From Deltaproteobacteria bacterium (GTDB taxonomy: Bacteria > Desulfobacterota > Desulfovibrionia > Desulfovibrionales > Desulfovibrionaceae): 64,000 nt of DNA. The stretch spans positions 118,796 to 182,795 of the forward strand of contig JAITWK010000008.1 in the NCBI GenBank assembly GCA_031285295.1, given 5' to 3'. Shown piece after piece: positions 18,099 to 26,515 of the stretch; the stretch's first letter is position 1, and the number at the start of each line of letters is the position of its first letter. Under the pieces are notes generated by a model. The model saw nothing but the letters and a program-made list of their open reading frames with translations, ran no database searches and had not been told where the DNA came from. The position numbers and the translations under genes are program-made.

Positions 18099-19007
18099 GT
18101 GCAACTGATCGATCTGACAAAACTCCCGCGCGGCTGGCATATCGGCGTGGACGAGGCCGGACGGGGCTGTCTGGCTGGTCCGGTTGTGGCTGGGGCTTTT
18201 TTGGCCGGGCCAAACCTGGATTTCGCGTCCGTTTTGCCCGGTCTGACCGATTCCAAGGCCATCAGCGAGAGCAGGCGGGAACTGCTGCGCGTTTCCATTT
18301 TTTCCGCAGCCAGCAATTTTGCCGAAAGTCCGGCGGAATTTTTCAATAACCCGGAAGCCTCGGCCTGGGGATTGGGTTTTTCCTGGCCGGATGAAATCGA
18401 CGAAATCAATATCCTCAATGCCACTTTTCGAGCCATGAGCCGGGCAGTGTGTTCGCTATTTATGCGTTTGCGCCGCATGTCGCCGGAAATTGAAAAGGGC
18501 GTGCTGGCCGCGCCGCATTTTTCCTTATATATCGATGGGTCACAGCCAATCCTCAAGCCTCAGTGGCAGGCCGCCCAAATTTGGCCTGGCAAACTCTTTG
18601 ATGGGGCCGGAACTGCCGGGTGCTCCAGCTTGGCCGGGCCGAATTTTTTTGATTTGCCGCCGCAAAAGACCGTGGTGCAGGGCGATAGCCTGATTCCTTC
18701 CATTTCCGCCGCTTCGATTCTGGCCAAGACCCAGCGTGACCGGCTTATGGTCGCTCTGGATCGGCGTTATCCCGGTTACGGTTTTGCCACGCATAAAGGA
18801 TACGGCACCAAAGAGCATCTCGAAGCTCTTGAGCGGCAGGGGCTTTGCCGGCAGCACCGCAAAAGCTTCGGCCCCTGCGCCGCGCTTGATCCGGCAAGAT
18901 GCGCGCCGGATGTTCCGACCGGGCAAAAGTCTTGCCCGCAAGGCGCAAGAGGCGGTAAACCCGCCGCTACCCGCGCTGACGGGCAATATTCGTTGCTGGG
19001 CAACTGA
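18099..19007 (+). CDS. rnhB: Ribonuclease HII
   Basis: RNase HII cuts RNA in RNA-DNA hybrids and at single ribonucleotides. The catalytic motif [17 protein letters not shown] lies near residue 14, IDG near 148 and the late [15 protein letters not shown] near 205, followed by [16 protein letters not shown] 18099 is chosen because homology begins there; upstream residues come from the hairpin module. At 302 aa it is much longer than the usual 200-220. The excess includes a central segment (about 60-125), a loop around 155-180, and a C-terminal tail with two Cys. The gene overlaps the next one by 1 bp (TGATG). Confidence 0.88.
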   Translation: MQLIDLTKLPRGWHIGVDEAGRGCLAGPVVAGAFLAGPNLDFASVLPGLTDSKAISESRRELLRVSIFSAASNFAESPAEFFNNPEASAWGLGFSWPDEIDEINILNATFRAMSRAVCSLFMRLRRMSPEIEKGVLAAPHFSLYIDGSQPILKPQWQAAQIWPGKLFDGAGTAGCSSLAGPNFFDLPPQKTVVQGDSLIPSISAASILAKTQRDRLMVALDRRYPGYGFATHKGYGTKEHLEALERQGLCRQHRKSFGPCAALDPARCAPDVPTGQKSCPQGARGGKPAATRADGQYSLLGN

Positions 19008-19954
19008 TGAATAACAAAAATATTTCCATTGCCCTGCTTGCCGGGGCTTCTTTTTTCTGGGGTTCCGCTTTGGTGGCTCAGCGTCTGGGGCTTTCCCATC
19101 TTGAGCCGTTCAGCTTCAACGCGGTGCGATTTTTTTTCGGCTCTTTAAGCGTGTTGCCGCTTTTGCCTTTGCAGCGGCTGTTGCTTGGCACCTCCACGCC
19201 GGTGGCCGCTTTTATGGCACAGGCCTCCGGGCGGCGGCTGGCTTTTTGGGGTGCGCTTTTGTGCGGCGGCTCACTGTTCGCGGCCATTTCCCTGCAACAA
19301 ATCGGTATCGCTTATACCAGTGTTGGCAAGGCGGGCTTTCTGACCAGTCTGTATATCATCATTGTGCCGCTGCTTGGTTTTTTGATCCGCAAAGCCGCGC
19401 CCAACTCGCCGTTGAACAGGATCGGGGGCGGGCGCGTGGGGCTGCATATCTGGCTGTGTTGCGCTCTGGCTATTTTCGGCATGTATCTTCTGTGCATGAC
19501 CGAAGCGCTCAGCCTCAACCCCGGCGATGTGCTGATGATCTTTTGCGCGCTGGCCATGGCCTTTCAGCTTTTGTTCGTGGCTTATTACGCACCCTTGTTC
19601 AACCCGCTCAAGCTTACTTTTTTGCAGTTTTTAACCTGCGCGATTTTCAGCGCCATTTGCGCCTTACTGTGGGAAAACCCTGATCTTTACGCCGTGCGGG
19701 CGGCCTGGCTGCCACTGTTTTATACGGCGGTCATTTCCGGCTCGGTGGCTTATTCCATGCAGATTTTCGGGCAGCGTGCCATTGCCCCCATGCTGGCCGC
19801 GTTAATTTTCAGTCTGGAATCCGTGTTCGCGGCCCTGGCCGGGTGGCTGGTGCTGGGCGAAACGCTTACTGTGCGGGAAATATCGGGCTGCCTGCTGATT
19901 TTTATAGCCATAGTGCTGGCGCAGGTATTGGATATGCTGCGCCTGAAAAAGTAG
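19007..19954 (+). CDS. EamA/DMT-family transporter
   Basis: This integral membrane protein has about ten hydrophobic segments in two EamA repeats. The signatures are WGSALVAQRLGLSHLEPFSFNAVRF-like at the N terminus and SLESVFAALAGWLVLGETLT near residue 270. Substrate is unknown; the family exports amino acids or metabolites. ATG overlaps the rnhB stop, so the two are probably co-translated. The TAG stop lies inside a 40-bp palindrome of the repeat family. Confidence 0.85.
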   Translation: MNNKNISIALLAGASFFWGSALVAQRLGLSHLEPFSFNAVRFFFGSLSVLPLLPLQRLLLGTSTPVAAFMAQASGRRLAFWGALLCGGSLFAAISLQQIGIAYTSVGKAGFLTSLYIIIVPLLGFLIRKAAPNSPLNRIGGGRVGLHIWLCCALAIFGMYLLCMTEALSLNPGDVLMIFCALAMAFQLLFVAYYAPLFNPLKLTFLQFLTCAIFSAICALLWENPDLYAVRAAWLPLFYTAVISGSVAYSMQIFGQRAIAPMLAALIFSLESVFAALAGWLVLGETLTVREISGCLLIFIAIVLAQVLDMLRLKK

Positions 19955-19990
19955 TGCCGCATTTTGCCGCGATACTTCGTCAGGCACTAC
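19951..19990 (+). repeat. 40-bp miniature palindromic repeat
   Basis: GTAGTGCC and GGCACTAC are perfect inverted ends, with CATTTTGCCGCGATACTTCG between them. It looks like a full element reduced to its outer arms. It contains the stop codon of the EamA gene. Confidence 0.75.
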
Positions 19991-20048
19991 TTACTTTTTT
20001 GTTGGCTGGATTTGTACTGATGCGTATGATGCGTAAAAACATGGCTGT

Positions 20049-20513
20049 ATGGGCATGAGCAAAGTCCGGACCGGAGGGCGCGAATGCGCAGGTGAACATA
20101 AAGGGCGTGAGCGCGAAAAGCGCGAACTGCCCGTTCATCTGGCCGTGGGGGCGGCTGGCGAGGAAGCGGCGGCGGCTTATTTGCACAAGCAAGGATTGCG
20201 TATTCTGGATCGCAACTGGCGTCCTGGTCGCAGCGCTGGTTCCGGCGGACGGGGCCTGGAACTGGATATCGTGGCCGTGCAGGGCGGTGAACTGGTGTTT
20301 GTGGAAGTAAAAACCCGGCAGACGCACAAGGGACTGGAGGCGCTTCCGGCTGATAATTTTACTGCGGCCAAGCGGGTCAAGCTGCGCCGGGCCGCTTCGT
20401 TTTACCTGAGCGAAAAACAGGCCTGGGATAGCCCCTGCCGTTTTGATCTGGTTTGCGTGGAGCTTGATCCTGATGGAGCAATGAATTTGGAGCATTTTGA
20501 AAATGTTCTTTAG
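20049..20513 (+). CDS. YraN family (UPF0102) endonuclease-like protein
   Basis: The core fits YraN: GAAGEEAAAAYLHKQGLRILDRNWR, then the restriction-endonuclease-like residues ELDIVAVQGGELVFVEVKTR, with D and ExK in place. Between the two lies a Gly/Ser/Arg insert. The N terminus is uncertain (ATG 20049 or 20055, neither with a good ribosome-binding site), and the first 30 residues are charged and not conserved. Neighbours rnhB and rsmI are common partners of yraN. The biochemical role of the family is unsettled; a link to Holliday junctions or DNA repair is suspected. Confidence 0.85.
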   Translation: MGMSKVRTGGRECAGEHKGREREKRELPVHLAVGAAGEEAAAAYLHKQGLRILDRNWRPGRSAGSGGRGLELDIVAVQGGELVFVEVKTRQTHKGLEALPADNFTAAKRVKLRRAASFYLSEKQAWDSPCRFDLVCVELDPDGAMNLEHFENVL

Positions 20514-20532
20514 CAGCTATTTAAGCAAAGTT

Positions 20533-20659
20533 GGTAGTGCCTCATTTTGCCGTCAGGCAAGGAAGATGAATTTTTGCCGACAGGAGTGTACTCTTTTGGT
20601 ACTCGACAGGAGGCAAAAATGAAATCTGACGCAGCATCACGGCAAAATGAGGCACTATC
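20533..20659 (-). repeat. Full-length palindromic repeat covering the rsmI start
   Basis: Inverted relative to the copies at 10814 and 57049. It runs from GGTAGTGCCTCATTTTGCCG to GAGGCACTATC. On the plus strand it contains CAGGAGGCAAAAATG, i.e. a Shine-Dalgarno sequence and ATG at usable spacing, in frame with rsmI. Confidence 0.85.
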
Positions 20660-21617
20660 AGGGCGTTTGTGGGTGGTAGCCACCCCCCTGGGCAACCCCG
20701 GCGATCTTTCGCCCAGGGCCAGAGAGGTGCTGGCTGCGGTTGACTGTGTGCTGGCCGAGGATACCCGGCGCAGCGGTTTGCTGCTGGCCGCCTGCGGCGT
20801 GAAGGCCGCAGGTTTTATGAGCCTGCACGAGCATAACGAGCAGAGCAGGCTTAAGACCATTCTCGCGGAATTGCAGCAGGGCCGTAATTTCGCTTTGGTT
20901 TCCGATGCCGGAACCCCGTTGCTGTCCGATCCGGGTTACCGTCTGGTACGGGCCTGCCGTGAACAGGGGATTTTGGTTTCGCCTCTGCCCGGGCCGTCGG
21001 CCCCGCTGGCCGCGTTAAGCGCCGCTGGCCTGCCGCCGCAGCCCTATGTTTTTTTAGGCTTTCCGCCACGCAAAGCGGGCGAGGTACGGAAATTTTTTCG
21101 GCCTTACCTGGCTTTGCCCGCAACGATAGCTTTTTTCGAGCGCAAGGATAGATTAAAGAATACTCTGGAGCTGCTGTACGAGCTTTGCGGCGACCGCGAG
21201 ATCTGCATAGCGCGGGAATTGACCAAGACGCACGAGGAGTTTATTCTTACAGAACTTGCGAAGTTCGGGGAATTGCCGGAACTGCTCGGCGAGATCACCG
21301 TGCTGCTTGGGCCGCCGTCCGGCAAAACGACTGTGTCGCCTTCCGGGATGTCGGCTGCGTTGCCGGATGCTTCGGCGGGTGCGGTATCGGATACTCAGGC
21401 GGAAATATTGCCTGACCTTCCTCTGGTTGCCCGGCCCGGTGCTGTGCCAGGTGTTACTGACCAGTCCGAAGTATTGCGCCTGGCCGCCGTATTGCAAAAG
21501 AATTCGGCGGAAGGCTTTAAGCCGCGCCGCCTGGCCCGGCAGGTGCGTGACTTGACCGAAGGCTGGCGAGTGGACGATATTTACGTTTTATTGCAAGGTA
21601 TGGATTTTAAAGAATGA
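20619..21617 (+). CDS. rsmI: 16S rRNA (cytidine1402-2'-O)-methyltransferase RsmI
   Basis: This SAM-dependent enzyme methylates C1402 of 16S rRNA in the decoding centre. The core is intact: WVVATPLGNPGDLSPRAREV, LAEDTRRSGLLL, SDAGTPLLSDPGYRLVRAC, PLPGPSAPLAALSAAGLP, FFERKDRL and ARELTKTHEEF. ATG 20619 has AGGAGG 6 nt upstream. Both lie in the palindromic repeat, so the first 13-14 residues (MKSDAASRQNEAL) are repeat-encoded. The alternative TTG 20667 has only a weak site. A Ser/Ala/Pro-rich stretch (about 232-280) splits the C-terminal part. The stop overlaps the next gene (ATGA). Confidence 0.92.
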   Translation: MKSDAASRQNEALSGRLWVVATPLGNPGDLSPRAREVLAAVDCVLAEDTRRSGLLLAACGVKAAGFMSLHEHNEQSRLKTILAELQQGRNFALVSDAGTPLLSDPGYRLVRACREQGILVSPLPGPSAPLAALSAAGLPPQPYVFLGFPPRKAGEVRKFFRPYLALPATIAFFERKDRLKNTLELLYELCGDREICIARELTKTHEEFILTELAKFGELPELLGEITVLLGPPSGKTTVSPSGMSAALPDASAGAVSDTQAEILPDLPLVARPGAVPGVTDQSEVLRLAAVLQKNSAEGFKPRRLARQVRDLTEGWRVDDIYVLLQGMDFKE

Positions 21618-22414
21618 TTGCGCGGAACATACAGACAGGTGAAAAAGTCCGGCCCGGCAAATTGTCCGGCCGGTCCGCTCTGCTCTGTTTCGTGCGCAGC
21701 GGTATGGTTAATCTGGCTTACAACCTGCGCGGCCTGCAAAACATCGGTTTTACTTACGCGATTATACCGGGGCTGCGCGATATTCATCACGATGGCGAGG
21801 CTTTTCGCCAAAGTTGCCTGCGTTACGCCGAATATCATAATTGTAATCCGGTCTGGTCCTCTTTTCTCGTTGGGGCCTTTTTGCACACCGAAACCCGGAT
21901 TGCCTCCGGTCAGCTGGATGCCGAACAGTTGAAGCCGCTAAAAGACGCTACGCTCAACTCGCTCTCCGCCATTGGCGATTCATTTTTCAGCGGCAGTCTG
22001 GAGACCGTGTTTTTTTTGCTCCTTGCCTGCATGGTGGTCAAAGAATATCTGACGGCGGCCTGCATTGGCCTGGTAATCTGGCTGCTGGCGCACCTTCTGG
22101 CCCGGCTGTTCACCTTTTATATCGGACTGAGCAGGGGACTCGCGGCAGTGGGGCTGCTGCGCTCGTTCAATCTGGTCAATATCGGCGATTATCTCAAAAT
22201 TTTCGGCGCATTGACGCTGGTGGCCCTTTTGACCATTGCCCTGCATTTGCAGGATGGCGAGGCTCTGGTTTCGTTGACGTTCAAGGATGTCGCATTGGGC
22301 TGGGTTTTGCCCGTATGCGCACTGCTGGCGCTGGGTACCCTGGACGCGCGCTGGCATTATCCTCGCCTGATTATGATGCCGCTGGCGTTGTTGATATTAA
22401 GCATTGGCGCCTAG
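21614..22414 (+). CDS. PTS mannose-family IID component
   Basis: It resembles the membrane subunit of EII-Man transporters: FVRSGMVNLAYNLRGLQNIGF, then CLRYAEYHNCNP and GAFLHTE, typical of IID proteins, followed by four or five membrane segments. It is somewhat short (266 aa) and the C-terminal half is less typical. No IIA, IIB or IIC gene lies in the cluster, yet ptsH and ptsI follow directly. The system may therefore be regulatory or may use subunits encoded elsewhere (inference). It overlaps rsmI by 4 bp. Confidence 0.8.
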   Translation: MIARNIQTGEKVRPGKLSGRSALLCFVRSGMVNLAYNLRGLQNIGFTYAIIPGLRDIHHDGEAFRQSCLRYAEYHNCNPVWSSFLVGAFLHTETRIASGQLDAEQLKPLKDATLNSLSAIGDSFFSGSLETVFFLLLACMVVKEYLTAACIGLVIWLLAHLLARLFTFYIGLSRGLAAVGLLRSFNLVNIGDYLKIFGALTLVALLTIALHLQDGEALVSLTFKDVALGWVLPVCALLALGTLDARWHYPRLIMMPLALLILSIGA

Positions 22415-22464
22415 AGCCCCGGTCAGGCATTTCCTAGCAGTTCTGTCAAGAAAACCTTTTTTCA

Positions 22465-22492
22465 TTGAAAATACTTAATGTTGTGGTATAGC
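22465..22492 (+). promoter_or_regulatory. Predicted promoter of ptsHI
   Basis: TTGAAA (22465-22470), a 16-bp spacer, TATAGC (22487-22492), in the 140-bp gap before ptsH. Confidence 0.5.
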
Positions 22493-22554
22493 TCTGCCGC
22501 GAAAGACGTTTTAGTAATTTATTACCCTGTTACTCAGGGAGCAGGATAAAGCCA

Positions 22555-22851
22555 GTGAGCCAGATGCGGGAAAATTCGGCCTCCGAAAGCTTCAGCGCCA
22601 CAGTAACCATTATGGATAATTACGGCTTGCACGCCCGCCCGGCTGCCAATCTGGCCCGGACCGCCCAGGCCTTCAAGTCGGAAATCCGTTTGATTTCCGG
22701 CGATCAGACGGCTGACGCCAAAAGTATTCTGGATCTTCTCTCGCTTGCGGCGGGCCGCAACACGGAGCTGACCCTTGAATGTAACGGCGAGGATGCTCCG
22801 GAGGCAGGGGAAACCTTGCTGAAGCTGTTTCAGGATAAATTCAATTTATGA
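22555..22851 (+). CDS. ptsH: Phosphocarrier protein HPr
   Basis: HPr accepts phosphate from enzyme I and passes it to EIIA domains. The active-site motif NYGLHARPAANL places the His at residue 26 when counting from GTG 22555. The regulatory-site region DAKSILDLLSLAAG keeps a Ser near residue 57, so HPr kinase control is possible. The start is uncertain: GTG 22555 follows GGGAGCAGGA, and ATG 22564 is an alternative. The gene overlaps ptsI by 4 bp. Confidence 0.93.
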   Translation: MSQMRENSASESFSATVTIMDNYGLHARPAANLARTAQAFKSEIRLISGDQTADAKSILDLLSLAAGRNTELTLECNGEDAPEAGETLLKLFQDKFNL

Positions 22852-24674
22852 GACCAGATCAAAAAATGACTACCGCCGGGCGGCGGCATCTGATTACCGG
22901 GGTGGCCGTTTCTTCCGGTATAGCCATTGGTCCTGCGCAGTTCATCAATCGGCGCGACAACGCCATCATCGTGCGGCAGCGCATTCGCCCGGAGGAAGTT
23001 GCGGCTGAGACAGCCCGCCTGGATGCGGCGGTGGAAACTCTGGTGCGGGAATTCAGCGAGGCCCAGGCGCAACTGCGCGATCAGGCGGCCAAGGGATCCA
23101 GAGAATCCAGGGAACAGGCCGATATTATCGAAGCGCACATCATGATCTGCCGCGATCCCAAGCTGCTTGGGCTGGCCCGTTCAAACATCAGCGAGCGGGA
23201 AATCAGCGCCGAGTGGGGTTGGGAAAAAGCCGTGCAGGAAATGCTGGCCGCTTTTGCCAATATCGATTCTCCCTATCTGCGCGAACGCGCAGCCGACTTG
23301 CAGGCGGTTTCCAGTCGGGTTACGGCCTGTCTGCGCGGCAACCGGCTGCGGCTCTCCGCCCATACGGCCCCCAAAATTTTCTTTGCCCACGATTTGACTC
23401 CGGCCGATACCCTGGCCCTGGCCCCGGAAAACATTATCGCCCTGGTTACCGAAATGGGCGGCAAAACCTCGCATACCGGCATTCTGGCCCGCAGCCTGCG
23501 CATTCCCTGCGTGGTTGGTTGCCCCGGCCTGGAAGAGGCGGTTATTGATGAGGCGCTGGTAATAGTTGATGGCATCAACGGTTTTGTGATCATCAACCCG
23601 CGTGAAGCGGAACTGGCCGAATACCGGGAACAGCAAAGCCGTTTCAGCCTGTACGAGAGCGATATCCGCAAGCAGGCCGCCTTGCCGGCTGAATCCGTGG
23701 ACGGGGTGCGGGTGTCGGTTTACGGCAACCTTGAAACCAGCAGGGAAAGCGTTTTGCTGAAAGAATTTGGCGGGGAAGGCGTTGGCCTTTACCGTACCGA
23801 ATTCGGCTTTTTGTCGCGCCATAATCTGCCCACGGAAAACGAGCTTTTTGAAGATTACCGGCGTATTGTCGAGGAGATGGCCCCGCACAGCGTGGTGCTG
23901 CGCACCCTGGACGCCGGGGCCGACAAGATGATCGGTCAGCGCCAGCGGGTGGAAGAGGAAAACCCGGCTCTGGGGCTGCGGGCCATCCGCTATTGCATGC
24001 GACATCAGGATATTTTTCGCCGCCAGTTGCGGGCCATGCTGCGGGCCAGCGTATACGGCAATGCCGCAATCATGTTTCCGATGATTTCCGGCCTGAGCGA
24101 ACTGCGCCTTGCCAAGTCCATTCTCAGCGAAGTAAAACAGGAACTGGACAACGAGGGTACGGAGTATAACCGACATTTGCCGCTGGGATCGATGATCGAA
24201 CTGCCGGCAGCGGTGTTCGTGGCCGAAGCCCTGGCCAGGGAAGTGGATTTTTTCAGCATCGGCACCAACGATTTGATTCAATACTCGCTGGGCATTGATC
24301 GGGGCAACAAATACGTTTCCTATCTGTACCAGCCGCTGCACCCGGCCATTATTCTGGCCATCAAGCATGTGGTGGATATGGCGCGTCAGGCTGGTATCAG
24401 CGTTTGCGTCTGCGGTGAAATGGCGGCGGATCCCTATAGCCTGGCGGTGCTGTTGGGCATGGGCATTGACGAATTTTCCGTAACGCCCCGGCTGATCCCC
24501 TTTGTGAAAAACCTGATTCGGCGCTCCGATGTGGCCGAGTTCAGGGATCTGGCCCGGCAGGTTTACCGCCAGAACAGCGCCGAAAGCGTCCTGCGCCTGA
24601 TCCGTCAGAACATTTATGGTCGCTTTTCCGGCGAATTGAGCTTTTTCGCAGCCATGACCGGCTCCGAAATTTAA
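22848..24674 (+). CDS. ptsI: PTS enzyme I (phosphoenolpyruvate-protein phosphotransferase)
   Basis: Enzyme I autophosphorylates from PEP and phosphorylates HPr. The phospho-His motif GGKTSHTGILARSL lies near residue 205, and the PEP-binding region GVGLYRTEFGFL is near 306. RTLDAGADKM, SIGTNDLIQYSLGIDRGN and VCVCGEMAADP follow in order. The protein has full length (608 aa), with an N-terminal GVAVSSGIAIGPA. It is co-translated with ptsH (ATGA overlap). Confidence 0.96.
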   Translation: MRPDQKMTTAGRRHLITGVAVSSGIAIGPAQFINRRDNAIIVRQRIRPEEVAAETARLDAAVETLVREFSEAQAQLRDQAAKGSRESREQADIIEAHIMICRDPKLLGLARSNISEREISAEWGWEKAVQEMLAAFANIDSPYLRERAADLQAVSSRVTACLRGNRLRLSAHTAPKIFFAHDLTPADTLALAPENIIALVTEMGGKTSHTGILARSLRIPCVVGCPGLEEAVIDEALVIVDGINGFVIINPREAELAEYREQQSRFSLYESDIRKQAALPAESVDGVRVSVYGNLETSRESVLLKEFGGEGVGLYRTEFGFLSRHNLPTENELFEDYRRIVEEMAPHSVVLRTLDAGADKMIGQRQRVEEENPALGLRAIRYCMRHQDIFRRQLRAMLRASVYGNAAIMFPMISGLSELRLAKSILSEVKQELDNEGTEYNRHLPLGSMIELPAAVFVAEALAREVDFFSIGTNDLIQYSLGIDRGNKYVSYLYQPLHPAIILAIKHVVDMARQAGISVCVCGEMAADPYSLAVLLGMGIDEFSVTPRLIPFVKNLIRRSDVAEFRDLARQVYRQNSAESVLRLIRQNIYGRFSGELSFFAAMTGSEI

Positions 24675-24695
24675 ATTTAAATAAGAACAAGTAAT

Positions 24696-25160
24696 ATGGC
24701 TAAAAAAATATCATCCGCCACTATCGCCCAGAACAAAAAAGCCCGGCATTATTTTGAATTGCTGGATTTTGTGGAAGCGGGCGTAATGCTTACCGGATCC
24801 GAAGTAAAAAGCCTGCGTCAGGGTTCGGTGAGTTTCAACGATGCTTACGTTGTTTTCCGTCAGAGCGAAGCTTTTTTGATCGGCCTGCATATCGCGCCTT
24901 ACGCCAACGCCGGGTATGCCCAGCATGAGCCGGATCGCGATCGCAAACTCCTGCTGCACGCAGGGGAAATCGCCAACCTGGCCTCCAAGGTGGAGCAGAA
25001 GGGACTTTCGCTGGTTCCGGTGAACCTGCATTTCAGCCACGGCAAGATTAAGGTAGAACTGGCCCTTGGACGCGGCAAAAAAATGCACGATCAGCGTCAG
25101 GATTTGAAAGCCGCTGCCGAGCGCCGGGATGTTGAGCGGGAAATGTTCGGGCGGGGCTAG
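24696..25160 (+). CDS. smpB: SsrA-binding protein SmpB
   Basis: SmpB delivers tmRNA to stalled ribosomes. It has the family opening KKARHYFELLDFVEAGVMLTG with SEVKSLRQG, then YANAGYAQHEPDRDRKLLLH and KVELALGRGKKMHDQRQDLK. Length (154 aa) is typical. The ssrA gene itself is not in the window. It lies 21 bp after ptsI, as part of the rnhB-yraN-rsmI-pts run. Confidence 0.96.
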   Translation: MAKKISSATIAQNKKARHYFELLDFVEAGVMLTGSEVKSLRQGSVSFNDAYVVFRQSEAFLIGLHIAPYANAGYAQHEPDRDRKLLLHAGEIANLASKVEQKGLSLVPVNLHFSHGKIKVELALGRGKKMHDQRQDLKAAAERRDVEREMFGRG

Positions 25161-25161
25161 A

Positions 25162-25190
25162 GCAGATCAACTTTGAAAAGTTGTATCTGC
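25162..25190. terminator. Hairpin between smpB and the convergent glycosyltransferase gene
   Basis: GCAGATCAACTTT and AAGTTGTATCTGC pair with a small loop and one bulge, between convergent genes. It lacks a clear T run on either strand. Confidence 0.45.
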
Positions 25191-25204
25191 ACAGTGAAAT
25201 TGCT

Positions 25205-26443
25205 CTAAGATAAATTGTCGTTGAAGTTCAGCAAGCGCCAGATATTATCCAGACAGTGCACTTTTCGGTAATCCACTGCGGCGGCTTGCGCCTTGCCGGT
25301 GCGTTCCGGATATTCCTTGTCGAAAAGCAGCATGACTTTAGCCAGAGCGCCTGCATCGGCCTGTGGCATAAAAAAACTGCCGTTGTCCAGCGGCTTCAGT
25401 TCATCCTCCAAAAAACCACCAGCCAGCGCGATTAATGGGACCCCCAGAGAAGCAGCTTCAATGGCCGGGCCGGAAGCCCGACTGGCGTGATAGGCCATCG
25501 GATCATACGGCATCAGCATGGCGTCCAGTTTGGCCATTTCCGCGTAAAAGTCCGTGCTGTTCTGTTTGTGAATGTTCAGGCTCATACGCTCCGGATATTT
25601 GACCTGCAAATCATAAAGCGCTTCAACAACGCCCACCGCTTTTATATCAGTGGGAGTCAGTTGTACCAGTATGCTGCCGTTGCCTCTTTGCAGATAGAGG
25701 GCGCAGGCCGCAGGCAGCAAGTGAAGGTTCTTGCCCGGCCTGGCATCGCCCATTACCCCGAAAAGCGGACGCGGCAGCGAGTGTGTGTTCGCTGCGTTCA
25801 CGGTCATGTTGCTTGCGCTTCGGATATCTTTGGCTGTGGGCAGGTTGTCCGGCAAGGGGGTAGGCAGCATGGGGCAAGGTTTGCCGCATAGTTGCGCGAG
25901 TGTGGCGGAAAGGCTCCGGGTAGCGCCGAACAGTCTGATTTTGGGCTCTTTTTTCGCCAAATAGCAAAGTGGTGCAAACAGCTTTGCGCCATCGCCATCT
26001 TTTTCGATTCCCAGCATGGCGTTCATGGCCAGAAAAGGACGCTTGTCCGGCGATTGATTTTTGTGCCAAAGAGCGCAACCAGCCATATGCAGCGGGTCGA
26101 ACGTATGCGCGAAAAGCAGGGTATATTTTGTAATTGGGATAACCGGCGCAGTTTGGCGGCTTAGTGCTTTTTCCAGGGATAACGAAAATTTGACTGCTTC
26201 GGTTATAAAAACTTGCCGATCCGCATAGTTTTGATTCGGGTGGCTGTAGAAAGTGCAATCAAGAGTAGCGGCCGCCGGGTGGAATTCATCGCTTATTTCC
26301 GGCGGCATGGCTTTGTTGAAAAGAAAAAACGGCTGTAGCCCTCCGGCTTTGAAAAAATCCCCAAAAGTCCGGTTATAGGTATGATGATGCCCGAAGGTGG
26401 TGAGCATACCCGGATCAACTATGACAATGTTATCATAATTCAT
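25205..26443 (-). CDS. GT-B glycosyltransferase-like protein
   Basis: This soluble protein resembles family 4 glycosyltransferases. The N-terminal NYDNIVIVDPGMLTTFGHHH looks like the acceptor-domain start. LFGVMGDARPGKNLHLLP near residue 240 is like the GxxxxKG region, and SGPAIEAASLGVPLIALAGG near 345 is like the E-x7-E donor site. The start ATG at 26443 is chosen over an upstream Met because homology-like sequence begins there; the ribosome-binding site is weak. It stands alone, with the opposite-strand smpB on one side and the efflux operon on the other. Substrate unknown. Confidence 0.7.
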   Translation of the reverse strand: MNYDNIVIVDPGMLTTFGHHHTYNRTFGDFFKAGGLQPFFLFNKAMPPEISDEFHPAAATLDCTFYSHPNQNYADRQVFITEAVKFSLSLEKALSRQTAPVIPITKYTLLFAHTFDPLHMAGCALWHKNQSPDKRPFLAMNAMLGIEKDGDGAKLFAPLCYLAKKEPKIRLFGATRSLSATLAQLCGKPCPMLPTPLPDNLPTAKDIRSASNMTVNAANTHSLPRPLFGVMGDARPGKNLHLLPAACALYLQRGNGSILVQLTPTDIKAVGVVEALYDLQVKYPERMSLNIHKQNSTDFYAEMAKLDAMLMPYDPMAYHASRASGPAIEAASLGVPLIALAGGFLEDELKPLDNGSFFMPQADAGALAKVMLLFDKEYPERTGKAQAAAVDYRKVHCLDNIWRLLNFNDNLS

Positions 26444-26515
26444 AAGGACACCGCAGCGGGTTTGTGGACAGTGCATAACCAGGTGGATTTTTCGCTACAA
26501 AATCCACCCGTGACA

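Noticed and set aside
24675..25204. An ssrA (tmRNA) gene next to smpB
   Set aside because: The flanks of smpB are only 21 and 44 bp long and hold no room for tmRNA.
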